Counted from the first letter of the stretch, positions 9,974 through 19,789 are shown. The stretch is DNA of 64,000 bases from Sphingomonas oryzagri (GCF_029906645.1 NZ_JARYGZ010000003.1:1-64000), one strand, 5' to 3'. Numbers and translations: made by a program. The notes: generated by a model from the letters alone, not told the origin.

Positions 9974-10585
9974 TCATCCCCGCTCGGCGGCGAAGGCGAG
10001 GCGGAGCGCATCCGACAGGCTGGATACGTCCAGCTTGGTCATCAGATTGGCCCGGTGCACCTCGACCGTGCGCGGGCTGATGTCGAGATCGTAGGCGATC
10101 GACTTGTTGGGCAGCCCCCTGGCCAGCCCGGCCAGCACGTCCTGCTCGCGGGGGGTGAGCAGGGCGATGCGCGTGCGGGCGTCCTGCGCGCGATCCTGCG
10201 CCTGTTCCTGGCCGTCGAGCCGGAGGAAGGCCGCCTTCACCGCCGCGAGCAGCGCCGCTTTCTCGAACGGCTTTTCGAGGAAATCGACGGCGCCGCCCTT
10301 CATCGCCGCCACCGCCATGCCGATGTCGCCATGGCCGGTGAGGATGATGACCGGCATGGCGATGCCGCGTTCGGCCATCGCCCGCTGCACCTCCAGCCCG
10401 TCCATCTCGGGCATCCGGACGTCGAGCAGCACGCAGCCCGGCTCGGCATGACGCGCCTCCTTCAGGAAGGCGACGCCGCTGTCCCAGGTGGTGACGGCGT
10501 GGCCGGATGTCCTGAGCAGGAAGCCCACCGATCGGCGCAGCGCCTCCTCGTCGTCGATCAGATGGACCATCCGGTGCGTCGTCAT
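9974..10585 (-). CDS. fixJ: FixJ-family response regulator
   Basis: The 203-residue protein has a receiver domain (Asp55 in VLLDVRMPEMDG) and a LuxR-type helix-turn-helix (LTPREQDVLAGLARG, then SPRTVEVHRANLM). This two-domain layout and the family sequence match FixJ. Its start overlaps the end of the fixL gene by four bases, so sensor and regulator are coupled. In rhizobia, FixJ-P activates fixK/fnrN-type genes under low oxygen; an fnrN-like gene lies 9 kb away at 19982, among likely targets. Confidence 0.93.
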   Translation of the reverse strand: MTTHRMVHLIDDEEALRRSVGFLLRTSGHAVTTWDSGVAFLKEARHAEPGCVLLDVRMPEMDGLEVQRAMAERGIAMPVIILTGHGDIGMAVAAMKGGAVDFLEKPFEKAALLAAVKAAFLRLDGQEQAQDRAQDARTRIALLTPREQDVLAGLARGLPNKSIAYDLDISPRTVEVHRANLMTKLDVSSLSDALRLAFAAERG

Positions 10586-12168
10586 GCCGCGTCCTCGGTG
10601 TCGGGGCGGGGGAGAGTGAAGTGGAATTCGGTGCCGCCCGACGGCGGAGAAACGGCCCAGATGCGGCCGCCATGCGCCTCCACGATGGTGCGGCAGATGG
10701 ACAGGCCAAGGCCCATGCCGTCGCGCTTGGTGCTGGAAAAGGCCTCGAACAGCCGATCGCGGACCTCGGCCGAAAGGCCGGGGCCGTCATCCGCCACGAT
10801 CAGGTGGGCCTGCGCGCCCTCGCCCGTCGCCCGGATTTCGAGCATGCCGCCCCCAGACATCGCCTCCACGGCGTTGCGCAGCAGATTGACCAGCACCTGC
10901 TGGATCTGCACCCGATCAGCCAGCACCGGCCCGGCATCGGGATCGATGCGATGGCGCGCGACGATGCCGCGTTCGGCCGCGCCGGCGAGGCCGAGCGCGC
11001 TGGCATCCTCGATCAGCGGCTCCAGCGGCTCGACCGTCTTCTCCACCTCGCCGCGCGCCACGAAGGCGCGAAGCCGGCGCACGATGCTGCCGGCGCGGAA
11101 CGCCTCGCCGGCAGCATCCTTCAGCGCATCGCGCAGGATCGCGGTGCGATCCGCCATCTCGCCATCGAGCAGGTCGATCGAGGCCTCGACATAATTGGCC
11201 ACCGCCGCGATCGGCTGGTTGAGTTCGTGCGCCAGCGTCGAGGCCATGGTGCCCATCGCGCTGAGACGCGAGACATGGGACAGTTCGGCCTGCAAGGCGG
11301 CGAGGCGCGCCTCGCTTTCCTCCTTCGCGGAAAGATCGCGGATGAAGCCGGTGAACACACGCTGCCCGCCGCCGATCGCCTCGCCCACCGCCAATTCCAG
11401 CGGGAAGATCGATCCGTCCTGCCGCAGCCCGAAGACGCGGCGCGTGGTGCCGATGATCCGCCGTTCGCCGGTATCGAGATAGCGCGCGAGATAATCGTCA
11501 TGCGCGTCGCGATCAGGCTGGGGCATGAGCAGGCTGATGTTCCGGCCCAGCACGTCTGCCTCGGCATAGCCGAAGAGGCGTTCGGCGGCCGCGCTGAACG
11601 AGGAGATGATCCCCCGGTCGTCGATCACCACCATCGCATCGGGCACGGTCGCGAGGATCGAGCGAAGCTGCATCTCGCGCGCCTCGATCGCGGCTTCGGA
11701 TGCACGCTGCCCGGTCACGTCGTGGACGACCTTGCCGAAGCCGACATGGCGCCCGCGCGCATCGCTGAGCGCGGTGATGGTGACGCTGGCGAGGAAGCGG
11801 CTGCCGTCCTTGCGCAGCCGCCAGCTTTCCTCCTCCAACCGGCCATGCGCCGTCGCGAAGGCGAGATCGCGCGCGGGCTTGCCGCTGTCCGCATCCTCGG
11901 GGGTATAGAAGATCGCGGTGTGGCGGCCGAGCACCTCCGCCTCCGCCCATCCCTTGATCCGTTCGGCGCCGCGATTCCAGATCGTCACATGCCCGCCGGT
12001 GTCGAGCATATAGATGGCGTAGTTGGTGGCGCCGTCGATCAACAGCGACAATTCGCTCGACATCTGCGCACGGCCGCACGCGGTGCGCGCCCGGCGCCCG
12101 AACAGCCAGCCGAACGCCGCAGCTGTGGTCAGCAGGGGAATAATGGCGAACTGCCAGGGTACGGCCAT
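10582..12168 (-). CDS. fixL: Oxygen-sensing histidine kinase FixL
   Basis: The 528-residue kinase has one N-terminal membrane segment, two PAS domains and a transmitter. The second PAS (about residues 165-280) carries the heme-PAS signature: the proximal His at 223 (DAHDDYLARY), the following RRIIG segment, and FGLRQDGSIFPLELAVGE with the arginines that contact heme propionate and bound oxygen. The H-box is STLAHELNQP with His314, followed by an N-box and G-boxes. The ATG at 12168 was chosen; in-frame Met codons at 12210 and 12207 would add about 14 residues. Intact heme residues argue for true oxygen sensing, with fixJ as partner. Confidence 0.92.
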   Translation of the reverse strand: MAVPWQFAIIPLLTTAAAFGWLFGRRARTACGRAQMSSELSLLIDGATNYAIYMLDTGGHVTIWNRGAERIKGWAEAEVLGRHTAIFYTPEDADSGKPARDLAFATAHGRLEEESWRLRKDGSRFLASVTITALSDARGRHVGFGKVVHDVTGQRASEAAIEAREMQLRSILATVPDAMVVIDDRGIISSFSAAAERLFGYAEADVLGRNISLLMPQPDRDAHDDYLARYLDTGERRIIGTTRRVFGLRQDGSIFPLELAVGEAIGGGQRVFTGFIRDLSAKEESEARLAALQAELSHVSRLSAMGTMASTLAHELNQPIAAVANYVEASIDLLDGEMADRTAILRDALKDAAGEAFRAGSIVRRLRAFVARGEVEKTVEPLEPLIEDASALGLAGAAERGIVARHRIDPDAGPVLADRVQIQQVLVNLLRNAVEAMSGGGMLEIRATGEGAQAHLIVADDGPGLSAEVRDRLFEAFSSTKRDGMGLGLSICRTIVEAHGGRIWAVSPPSGGTEFHFTLPRPDTEDAA

Positions 12169-12317
12169 CGTCCTCGGTTCGGTGTCTCTTGCCTGTGTCG
12201 CGGCCATCATCGTGCCGGACGCTAAAGGCCGCAAGCGCGCGATCCCATACGGGAAAGCCCCAATAGCGCGGTGCTGGCGCGCGCGCGAGACGTGGGGCAT
12301 CCCGAAAGGAGATCGGC

Positions 12318-12863
12318 ATGATCCAGACACCACCCGAAGCGCAGGTCACAGGTGCCGCAGACCATTCCGTCGCGTTGCCCACGCGCTGCGGAATGACGCT
12401 CCACGTCCGGCCCGTCGTCGCGGAGGACGAGCCGGTCATGGCGGCCCTGTTTGCCGCCCTGTCGCCCGAAGACCTGCGCTACCGCTTCCTCAGCGCGATC
12501 CGGCAGGTGGACCCGGCGCGCATCCACGCGATGACGCGGGTCGATCACGATCGCACGGAGAGTTTTCTCGCATATGCGGAGGGCGAAGCGGTTGCGACGG
12601 CGATGCTGGCTATCGACGAGGATGGCGTCCAGGGCGAGGTCGCGGTGGTCGTACGCAGCGATCTCAAGGGGCATGGCATCGGCTGGGCGATGCTCGATCA
12701 TCTGCTCCGCCATGCGCGCGCGCGCGGCCTCAAGGCGGTGCGCTCGATCGAGGCGGGCGACAATGTCGGGACGATCGCGCTGGAGCGCGAGATGGGCTTC
12801 TCGGTCCGTCAGGACGAGTGCGCGCATGAGATGATCGCCACGCGCCCGCTGGCCGGCGCATGA
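12318..12863 (+). CDS. GNAT-family N-acetyltransferase
   Basis: The 181-residue protein is a single GNAT domain. The acetyl-CoA binding segment VVRSDLKGHGIGWAML (the Q/RxxGxG/A-like motif) lies near residues 112-127, followed by a helix and the GTIALEREMGFSV segment. It resembles the acetyltransferase domain of protein acetyltransferases found with acyl-CoA synthetases. It is divergent from fixL and convergent with a universal stress protein, so a role in stress-linked lysine acetylation is possible but unproven. A GAAAGGAGA ribosome site precedes the ATG. Confidence 0.88.
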   Translation: MIQTPPEAQVTGAADHSVALPTRCGMTLHVRPVVAEDEPVMAALFAALSPEDLRYRFLSAIRQVDPARIHAMTRVDHDRTESFLAYAEGEAVATAMLAIDEDGVQGEVAVVVRSDLKGHGIGWAMLDHLLRHARARGLKAVRSIEAGDNVGTIALEREMGFSVRQDECAHEMIATRPLAGA

Positions 12864-12865
12864 CG

Positions 12866-12893
12866 CGCCCCGCCGCCATCGCGATACGGGGCG
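12866..12893. terminator. Possible bidirectional terminator
   Basis: A 7-bp GC stem (CGCCCCG at 12866-12872, CGGGGCG at 12887-12893) lies in the 37-base gap between convergent genes. It has no clear T-tract on either strand, so termination is only likely from its position. Confidence 0.45.
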
Positions 12894-12900
12894 GTTCGCG

Positions 12901-13704
12901 TCAATGCGCCATGAACAGCGGTATGGGGCAGGTCCGCAGCATATCGCGGGACACGCCGCCGAGAAGCGCCTCGGTGATGCGGAAGCGCGAATAGGCGCCC
13001 ATCACCACATAATCGAACCGCCCCGTCCTCAGCGCGTCGCGCAGCATCGCGGCGACCGGCGCCTGGTGCCCGCGCTCACGCCGGATCACCGGCTTCACGC
13101 CGTGACGGGACAGATAGGCGGCGGCGTCCTCGGCGGGGGCTTTCACCGTGCCGTCGTCGATCTCCAATATCATCGTCCGGCTGGCGAGGCCGAGCAGCGG
13201 GGTCGCCGCCCGTAACGCCGCGGCCGCCTGATCCGATCCGTTCCACGCCACCAATGCCCGGCCGTCGGCGTGAAAGCCGCCATGCCCTTCCGGAACGACG
13301 AGTACGGGGGCGCGGCACCGGGTAAGGATGTCGGCGGCGAGTTCGCGCTGGGCATGGCCGGGGAAACAGCGGATCTTCGGGCTGGCGACGATGACGTCGG
13401 CCATGCCGGCGGCGGCGACCAGGCTTTCCGCCACGTCGCCCATCGCCTCCTGCCAGTCCCAGGCGACATCCTCGACGGGGAGCCGGTCGCGCAGTCGCCC
13501 GGCGTTGGGCGCCTCCTGGGCCTGAGCGGCCTCGCTAAGGATCGCATAGGCGTCGCCGCTCATCGCATCGGCGGCGAGAGTGGGCGCCTCCACGACGGCG
13601 AGGCAGGTGAGGTGCCCGCCCAGCGTCCGGGTGAGGTCCAGCGCGGCCTGCAAGCGGGCTTCCTGGCCCGCATCGTCATGCACCGGCAGCAGCACGTTCT
13701 TCAT
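12901..13704 (-). CDS. Universal stress protein, tandem UspA domains
   Basis: The 267-residue protein holds two Usp domains. The first starts NVLLPVHDDAG, and the second has the ATP-loop-like region ALVAWNGSDQA near residue 150 and the C-terminal segment VMGAYSRFRITEALLGGVSRDML. Tandem Usp proteins commonly accompany FixK/FNR-regulated genes and support survival under low oxygen or energy stress. It lies between the FixLJ genes and cydDC, transcribed in the same direction as cydDC, with 77 bases separating them. No FNR box was found directly upstream. Confidence 0.9.
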   Translation of the reverse strand: MKNVLLPVHDDAGQEARLQAALDLTRTLGGHLTCLAVVEAPTLAADAMSGDAYAILSEAAQAQEAPNAGRLRDRLPVEDVAWDWQEAMGDVAESLVAAAGMADVIVASPKIRCFPGHAQRELAADILTRCRAPVLVVPEGHGGFHADGRALVAWNGSDQAAAALRAATPLLGLASRTMILEIDDGTVKAPAEDAAAYLSRHGVKPVIRRERGHQAPVAAMLRDALRTGRFDYVVMGAYSRFRITEALLGGVSRDMLRTCPIPLFMAH

Positions 13705-13781
13705 CGTGAGCCTCCATCCTCTTCGTGGTCTACGCAGGCTAGGGCGGTTAGACGCGTTCCGGCATCCGCAAAGCTACGCAG

Positions 13782-15332
13782 TCAGGCGGCGAGCAACGTC
13801 GCCGCGCACAAGGCCAGCGGTGCCGTGCGGTGGCTGACCAGCAGCAGGCCCTGCCGCATACGCCCCAGCCGTGCGTCGAGCCGCCGGACGAGTTGCGCTT
13901 CCGTCGTGGCATCGAGCCCCTCGGTCGGTTCGTCGAGCAGCAGGATCGGCGCTGGAGACAGCAGCGCGCGGGCGAGCGCCAGCCGCCGCCGCTCGCCGCC
14001 CGACAAGCGGATGCCGTCCTCGCCGATCCACAGGTCCAACCCGCCGAGTTGCCGGACACGGTCGTCGAGCGCGGCGTCGTGCAGCGCCGACCAGAGCGCC
14101 TCATCACCGGCACCGGGCGCCGCGAGACGGAGATTGTCGCGCACCGTGCCGGTGAGCAGCATCGCATCCTGCGGGCACCAGGCGAACAGGGCGCGTCGCT
14201 CGGGAACGGACAGGGCGGCGAGATCGCGTCCGTCGAGCGCCGCGACGCCCGGTGACAGCGGACGCTGGCCGATCAGCATCTCGACCAGCGTCGTCTTGCC
14301 GCAACCGGAGGGACCGGTGAGCGCGATACGGCCCGCGCTCGCGAGCCGGAGCGGCCCGGCGGTGGACTGATGAGACGGCAGACGAACCGACGCGGGGGTC
14401 AGCATCGCATCGAGGCGGGCCTCGGCGGCGCGGACGGAGGCGCGTGCGGCGATATCGCGGACGAAAGGCGCTGCACCGTCGATCGTCATGGCCGCCGCCA
14501 ATGCGGTCAGCGCAGCGATCGCGGCACCGGACGGGATCGCCAAGAAAAGCGCTCCGGTCGCGGCAAGGGCGAGCGTCGCACCCAGAACCGCTTCGTACAG
14601 GCCCGCGCGCGCGGTGAGCCGGCGTTGCGCCTCCCCGAAGTCGCGGCTGCGGTCGGCCATGCGCCGGGCGGCCCATTCCTCCAGCCCGTAGCAGCGCAAT
14701 TCCGCGCGGGCGCCGGCGAGTTCGGCGAATTGCTGCTTGAGCAGGCCGGCTTCGTGCTGGCTCGTTCGTGCCGGACGCTCCGATCCCGCCGCGATGGCCC
14801 GACAGACACCGATGGCAAGGGCCAGGCACGCCATCGTCGAGCCGAGCGCCATAACCCCACCCAGGCAGATGAGCGCTGCCCCGCTCAGGGCGGACGCGGC
14901 CAGTCCCCAGCCGGTCGACCGGCGCACCAGCCCGGCCTCGATCGCGGCGACATCCTGCACCAGCCGGCTCGACGCTTCGCCCGTACCGAGCGCGAGGGCG
15001 GCCGGGCTGCGCGCGCTGCCCAGGAACAGACGGCCACGTACCCGCGCCATCGTGCGCAACGCTGCCGCATGGCCGGTCAGGCGCTCGCCATAGCGCGAGC
15101 CAGTGCGCAGGATGGCGAGCAGGCGGATTCCGGCGCTCGGCAGCAGATAGTTGAAGCCCTGCGCCGCGATCGGCCCGGCGAGGCCCGCGAGCGCCGCCCC
15201 GGTGATGAACCAGCCGGACAGGCCCAGCAGCAGGCTCGATGCGGCCCCGACCAGCGCGGCAAGGGCGGCCGCCTGCCTGAAACGCCGCCGCTCCGGCCGC
15301 GCCTCGGCGGCGATCAGATCGCGGAGCGTCAT
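13782..15332 (-). CDS. cydC: Cytochrome bd assembly ABC exporter, CydC half
   Basis: The 516-residue protein has about six transmembrane helices (residues about 15-290) and a C-terminal ATPase with Walker A TGPSGCGKTT, signature LSGGERRRLALARAL and Walker B ILLLDEPTEGLD. CydDC is a heterodimeric exporter needed to mature cytochrome bd, linked to thiol or heme handling. The start codon overlaps the end of cydD by four bases. Its placement next to cydABX on the opposite strand confirms the identity. The ATPase sits at the C-terminus, with a short unusual tail after the switch His (LLVSHRTAPLAL). Confidence 0.92.
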   Translation of the reverse strand: MTLRDLIAAEARPERRRFRQAAALAALVGAASSLLLGLSGWFITGAALAGLAGPIAAQGFNYLLPSAGIRLLAILRTGSRYGERLTGHAAALRTMARVRGRLFLGSARSPAALALGTGEASSRLVQDVAAIEAGLVRRSTGWGLAASALSGAALICLGGVMALGSTMACLALAIGVCRAIAAGSERPARTSQHEAGLLKQQFAELAGARAELRCYGLEEWAARRMADRSRDFGEAQRRLTARAGLYEAVLGATLALAATGALFLAIPSGAAIAALTALAAAMTIDGAAPFVRDIAARASVRAAEARLDAMLTPASVRLPSHQSTAGPLRLASAGRIALTGPSGCGKTTLVEMLIGQRPLSPGVAALDGRDLAALSVPERRALFAWCPQDAMLLTGTVRDNLRLAAPGAGDEALWSALHDAALDDRVRQLGGLDLWIGEDGIRLSGGERRRLALARALLSPAPILLLDEPTEGLDATTEAQLVRRLDARLGRMRQGLLLVSHRTAPLALCAATLLAA

Positions 15333-16963
15333 GCAGGTTGCTCCAGTCGGACGACGCGATCGGCGATGGCCGCCAGCCGGGCGCTGTGCGTGGCGATGAG
15401 AGTGGTGCGGCCGCGCGCCTGCCGCATGATCGTCTCGATCAGCGCGCTCTCGGACGCTTCGTCGAGATGGGCGGTCGGCTCGTCCAGAAGCAGGAGCGGT
15501 GCGTCGTGGAGCAGCGCGCGGGCGAGGCCGATGCGTCGCCGCTCGCCGCCGGACAGCCCGCTGCCCCTGGCGTCGAGCACCGTATCGAGGCCGCGTCTGT
15601 CCAGCACGCGGGCGAGGCCGGCGGCGAATGCGGCGGCGAGGATGTCGGCCTCGTCGGCGTCCGGCCGGGCGAGCGTGATATTCTCGCGCAGCGAATCGGG
15701 GAGGATCAGCGGGGACTGGCTCGCCCAGCCCGCATCCGGCCGGCCGGATGCAGCGAGCGCGCATCCGTCGATCGTGACAGTGCCGCTGGATAATGGCGCG
15801 AGGCCGAGCAGCAGGTGGAGCAGGCTGCTTTTGCCGGCCCCGGACGCCCCCATGATCGCCACCGTCTCTCCCGGCATGACAGCGAGGGAGAAGCCGTGAA
15901 CGGCGTCGCGATCCGTGTCGGGGTAGCGGATGGTCACGTCGTCGAAGCGGATCGCGGGAGGCTGCCCGGTTTTCGAGGCCGGGGCGGCAAGCGGCTCGGC
16001 GGAGGCCTCCAGAGCCTGCAGCCGCTCGGCGGCCGCCTCCGCCATCTGCTTGTCGTGATAGGCGGCGGCCAGTCGGCGCATCGGCGCATAGAATTCGGGC
16101 GCCAGCGCCAGCACGAAGAAGGCGCGTGCGAGATCGAGATGCTCGGGCACCCGGAATGGCAGCAGGCCCAGCAGGTCGAACCCCGCATAGACCGCCACTA
16201 GCGCCACCGAAAGCGCGGCGAAGAATTCGAGCGCGCCGGAGGAGAGGAAGGCGATCGCCAGCACCCGGAGCGTCCGGTCCGCGACTTCGCCGGCCGCGTC
16301 CCCGATGCGCGCCGCTTCCGTATTCTCGGCGCGGAAGGCGAGGACGATCGGCAGAGCGCGTATCCGGTCGGCGAACAGGCCGGAAAGGCCGGCCATGGTG
16401 GCGAATTGCCGGCGCGTCTCGTCGGCCGCCGCACCGCCCGCGAGGGTCATGGCAGCGATGAAGGGGATGAGCGTGAAGGCCATGATCGCGGCCGATACCG
16501 GGCTGGCGCACCCGGCCGCGATCAGCACCAGCAGCGGGCCGATCGTCGCTGCGTGGCGGGCGGGCAGGAAGCGCGCGACATGGCCGTCGATCGCCTCCAC
16601 CTCGTCGATCGCGGCGGCGGTGAGCGTGCCGGTATCGCCTTGCCCGATCGGCTGGTGCAGCGCGGCCCCGGCGATGCGACGACGCAGCGCGGCCTTCGCG
16701 TCGCGGGCATCGCGCGCGCCCACCCGCGCGGACAGCACCGCGCAGCCCCCCCGCGCGAGGCCGGAGGCGAGCATCAGCGCCAGCCAGACAGATGGGCTGG
16801 CGGAGCCTTTGGCGATCGCGGCGACACCGCCGGCAAGTCCGCCCGCGAACCCGATCGCGGCCACGGTGTCGAGCAGGAGCAGGGCCGTCGCGGGCCACCT
16901 CCGCCCCGCGACGCCGGAGAGGTAGCGCCGGGTTTCGGACGGGGCGAGGGCGGTCGCGGTCAT
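15329..16963 (-). CDS. cydD: Cytochrome bd assembly ABC exporter, CydD half
   Basis: The 544-residue protein pairs with CydC. It has about six transmembrane helices in residues 20-310 and an ATPase with Walker A MGASGAGKSS, signature GLSGGERRRIGLARAL and Walker B LLLLDEPTAHLD. The ATG at 16963 follows a GGGGG stretch; upstream Met codons (16978 and beyond) lack family similarity. A perfect FNR/FixK box lies 34 bases upstream of the start and is shared with cydA, so low oxygen should induce both the oxidase and its assembly factor. Confidence 0.92.
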   Translation of the reverse strand: MTATALAPSETRRYLSGVAGRRWPATALLLLDTVAAIGFAGGLAGGVAAIAKGSASPSVWLALMLASGLARGGCAVLSARVGARDARDAKAALRRRIAGAALHQPIGQGDTGTLTAAAIDEVEAIDGHVARFLPARHAATIGPLLVLIAAGCASPVSAAIMAFTLIPFIAAMTLAGGAAADETRRQFATMAGLSGLFADRIRALPIVLAFRAENTEAARIGDAAGEVADRTLRVLAIAFLSSGALEFFAALSVALVAVYAGFDLLGLLPFRVPEHLDLARAFFVLALAPEFYAPMRRLAAAYHDKQMAEAAAERLQALEASAEPLAAPASKTGQPPAIRFDDVTIRYPDTDRDAVHGFSLAVMPGETVAIMGASGAGKSSLLHLLLGLAPLSSGTVTIDGCALAASGRPDAGWASQSPLILPDSLRENITLARPDADEADILAAAFAAGLARVLDRRGLDTVLDARGSGLSGGERRRIGLARALLHDAPLLLLDEPTAHLDEASESALIETIMRQARGRTTLIATHSARLAAIADRVVRLEQPA

Positions 16964-16996
16964 GTCCCCCCATCGCATGGACGGGCGGCGCACGCT

Positions 16997-17010
16997 TTGA
17001 CGGCCGTCAA
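16997..17010. promoter_or_regulatory. FNR/FixK-type box between cydD and cydA
   Basis: The 14-bp perfect palindrome TTGACGGCCGTCAA fits the TTGA-N6-TCAA consensus of FNR/FixK regulators. It lies 50 bases before the cydA start and 34 before cydD, so one dimer could control both divergent units. The FnrN-like gene at 19982 is the obvious partner. Confidence 0.8.
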
Positions 17011-17059
17011 GGCGGGGGCCGCATCGCCCGATTACGCGTCGCATTGAAGGAGACGCAAT

Positions 17060-18625
17060 ATGGACCCGACGGTCGTCGATCTCTCACGATTGCAGTTCGC
17101 GCTGACCGCGCTCTACCATTTCCTGTTCGTGCCGCTGACGCTCGGCATGTCGTTCATGCTGGTCATCATGGAATCGGTCTATGTGATGACCGGCCGCGAG
17201 ATATGGCGCACCACCGTCCGCTTCTGGGGCAAGGTGTTCGGCATCAATTTCGTGCTGGGCGTCGCCACCGGCCTCACCATGGAGTTCCAGTTCGGCACCA
17301 ACTGGTCCTACTTCTCGCATTATGTGGGCGACATCTTCGGGGCGCCACTGGCCATTGAGGGGCTGATGGCCTTCTTCCTCGAAGCGACGTTCGTCGGGCT
17401 GATGTTCTTCGGCTGGGATCGCCTGTCGAGGCTGGGCCACCTGATCGTCACCTTCATGGTCGCGCTCGGCACCAACCTGTCGGCGCTGTGGATCCTGATC
17501 GCCAACGGCTGGATGCAGAACCCCACCGGCGCGAGCTTCAATCCCGATACGATGCGCATGGAGGTGACCGATTTCGGCGCCGTGCTGTTCAACCCGATCG
17601 CGCAGGCGAAGTTCGTCCACACCGTCAGCGCCGGCTATGTCTGCGCGTCGGTTCTGGTGCTCGGCGTTTCGGCCTTCTGGCTGCTGCGCGGGCGCTTCAC
17701 CGAGGTCGCGAAGCGATCGATGACGGTGGCGGCGGCGTTCGGCCTCGCGTCCTCGCTGTCGGTCGTCGTGCTGGGCGACGAGAGCGGCTATGCGCTCACC
17801 GACAACCAGAAGATGAAGCTCGCCGCGATCGAGGCTGCCTGGCACACGGCGCCGGCCCCCGCCGGGCTGACGCTTGTCGGCATCCCCGACGTCCATGCGC
17901 GGGAGACGCGCTACAAGGTCGAGATTCCCTACGTGCTGGGCCTGATCGCCACCCGCAGCCTCGACAGACAGGTGACGGGCATGTCCGAGCTGGTGCTGAA
18001 GGCGCAGGAGAGGATCACCTCGGGCGTGATCGCCTACGATGCGGTGCAGAAGCTCAAGGCTAACCCGAACGACCTCGCCGCGCGGCAGGTGTTCGAGCTG
18101 CACAAGCGCGATCTGGGCTATGCCCTGCTGCTGAAGCGCCATGTCGACGATCCGCGCAAGGCCAGCCCGCAGCTGATCGCCGATACGGCGTGGGACGTGG
18201 TGCCCGACGTGCCCTTCATGTTCTGGTCGTTTCGTACCATGGCGGCGATCGGCTTCGCGATGATCGCGCTGTTCGCCACCGCCTTCGCATTATGTTCGCT
18301 GAGGATCCACACCCGCACCCGCTGGTTCCTGCGGCTGGCGGTGTGGGCAATCCCGCTGCCGTGGATCGCGATCGAGCTGGGCTGGGCGCTGGCCGAGATC
18401 GGCCGCCAGCCCTGGGCGATCGACGGCGTGCTGCCGACCTTCCTCGCATCCTCCTCGCTCACCCCGGTCGCGCTGATCACCACGATCGTCGGCTTCACCC
18501 TGCTCTACGGAACGCTCGCCGTGATCGAGGTGCGGCTGATCCTGAAGACGATCGCGCACGGCCCGGTCGAGGATGATCTGGCGCCTCTCGCCGATCCGAT
18601 CCCCGCAACCTCCATCACCGCCTGA
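17060..18625 (+). CDS. cydA: Cytochrome bd ubiquinol oxidase subunit I
   Basis: The 521-residue membrane protein carries heme b558, b595 and d and oxidises quinol. Visible hallmarks are the N-terminal SRLQFALTALYHFLFVPLTLG with an axial His, the GRQPWAIDG motif, and a long Q-loop (KMKLAAIEAAWHTAPAPAG through LGYALLLKRH) like that of the E. coli long-form enzyme rather than the short cyanide-insensitive type. The start has a GGAGACGCAAT ribosome site. It forms an operon with cydB and cydX. Confidence 0.96.
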   Translation: MDPTVVDLSRLQFALTALYHFLFVPLTLGMSFMLVIMESVYVMTGREIWRTTVRFWGKVFGINFVLGVATGLTMEFQFGTNWSYFSHYVGDIFGAPLAIEGLMAFFLEATFVGLMFFGWDRLSRLGHLIVTFMVALGTNLSALWILIANGWMQNPTGASFNPDTMRMEVTDFGAVLFNPIAQAKFVHTVSAGYVCASVLVLGVSAFWLLRGRFTEVAKRSMTVAAAFGLASSLSVVVLGDESGYALTDNQKMKLAAIEAAWHTAPAPAGLTLVGIPDVHARETRYKVEIPYVLGLIATRSLDRQVTGMSELVLKAQERITSGVIAYDAVQKLKANPNDLAARQVFELHKRDLGYALLLKRHVDDPRKASPQLIADTAWDVVPDVPFMFWSFRTMAAIGFAMIALFATAFALCSLRIHTRTRWFLRLAVWAIPLPWIAIELGWALAEIGRQPWAIDGVLPTFLASSSLTPVALITTIVGFTLLYGTLAVIEVRLILKTIAHGPVEDDLAPLADPIPATSITA

Positions 18626-18633
18626 AAGGAGGC

Positions 18634-19773
18634 ATGACGATGTTCGACTATGAAATCCTGCGCCTGATCTGGTGGGCGCTGCTGGGCGTCCTGCTGATCG
18701 GCTTTGCGCTCACCGACGGTTTCGATCTCGGCACCGCGGCGCTGCTGCCCTTCGTGGCGAAGACCGATGCCGAGCGTCGCATGGTCATAAACTCGGTCGG
18801 CCCGACGTGGGAGGGCAACCAGGTCTGGTTCATCCTTGGCGGAGGGGCGATCTTCGCGGCCTGGCCGTTCGTCTATGCCGTCAGCTTCTCGGGCTTCTAC
18901 CTCGCCATGTTCCTGGTGCTGGCGTCGCTGATCCTGCGGCCCGTCGGGTTCAAGTACCGATCCAAGAGGCCCGGCCCGAAATGGCGGAGCCGGTGGGACT
19001 GGGCATTGTTCGTCGGCGGCTTCGTGCCCGCGCTGGTGTTCGGCGTGGCGGTGGGCAACGTGCTGCAGGGTGCGCCCTTCCGCCTCGATAGCGATCTGCG
19101 GGCCTTCTACGAGGGCGCCTTCCTCGGCCTGTTCACGCCCTTCACGCTGCTGGCCGGCCTGCTTTCCGTCGCGATGCTGGTGCTGCACGGATCGGCCTGG
19201 GTGGCGCTGAAGGTGGAGCATGGCCCGGTTCATGCCCGCGCCCGTCGCTTCGGCGCGGTCGCCGGCATCGCCTCGATCCTGCTCTTCGCGCTGGGGGGCG
19301 TGATGGCGGCGAAGCTCGGCTTCCGGATCGAGGGTGTCGCCGATCCCTTCGGCCCGTCCAATCCGCTGCGCACCACCAGTGTCGCGTCGCCGGGCGCGTG
19401 GTTCGCCAATTACGGTCTGCATCCGTGGATGCTGATCGCCCCGGTGCTGGGTTTCGGCGGCGCGCTGCTCGCCTTGCTTGGCATCCAGACGCGCAGCGAG
19501 TGGGCGGCGTTCGGCGGCTCCTCGCTGTCGGCGACGGGGATCATCGCGACGGTCGGCCTGTCGATGTTCCCCTACATCCTGCCGTCGAGCATCGATCCCC
19601 ATTCGAGCCTGACGGCCTGGAACGCATCATCCAGCGAGAAGACGCTCGGCATCATGTTGTTCGTCACCTGCGTCTTCCTGCCGATCGTGCTGGCCTACAC
19701 GGCCTGGGTGTTCCGGGTGATGCGCGGCCGGGTGACCACCCGGCTCGTCACCACCCATCCGGATTTCTACTGA
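18634..19773 (+). CDS. cydB: Cytochrome bd ubiquinol oxidase subunit II
   Basis: The 379-residue protein has eight or more hydrophobic segments and the family N-terminus LRLIWWALLGVLLIGFALTDGFDLG, then PTWEGNQVWFILGGGAIFAAWP. It completes the CydAB heterodimer. It follows cydA by eight bases with a GAAAGGAGGC ribosome site and is followed by cydX after 16 bases. Confidence 0.96.
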   Translation: MTMFDYEILRLIWWALLGVLLIGFALTDGFDLGTAALLPFVAKTDAERRMVINSVGPTWEGNQVWFILGGGAIFAAWPFVYAVSFSGFYLAMFLVLASLILRPVGFKYRSKRPGPKWRSRWDWALFVGGFVPALVFGVAVGNVLQGAPFRLDSDLRAFYEGAFLGLFTPFTLLAGLLSVAMLVLHGSAWVALKVEHGPVHARARRFGAVAGIASILLFALGGVMAAKLGFRIEGVADPFGPSNPLRTTSVASPGAWFANYGLHPWMLIAPVLGFGGALLALLGIQTRSEWAAFGGSSLSATGIIATVGLSMFPYILPSSIDPHSSLTAWNASSSEKTLGIMLFVTCVFLPIVLAYTAWVFRVMRGRVTTRLVTTHPDFY

Positions 19774-19789
19774 TAGGAGGCATTTTTCC

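Noticed and set aside
10621-12225. Long plus-strand frame opposite fixL
   Set aside because: It is the antisense shadow of fixL; its Arg/His/Asp-rich translation has no domain and the fixL frame has clear heme-PAS and kinase motifs.
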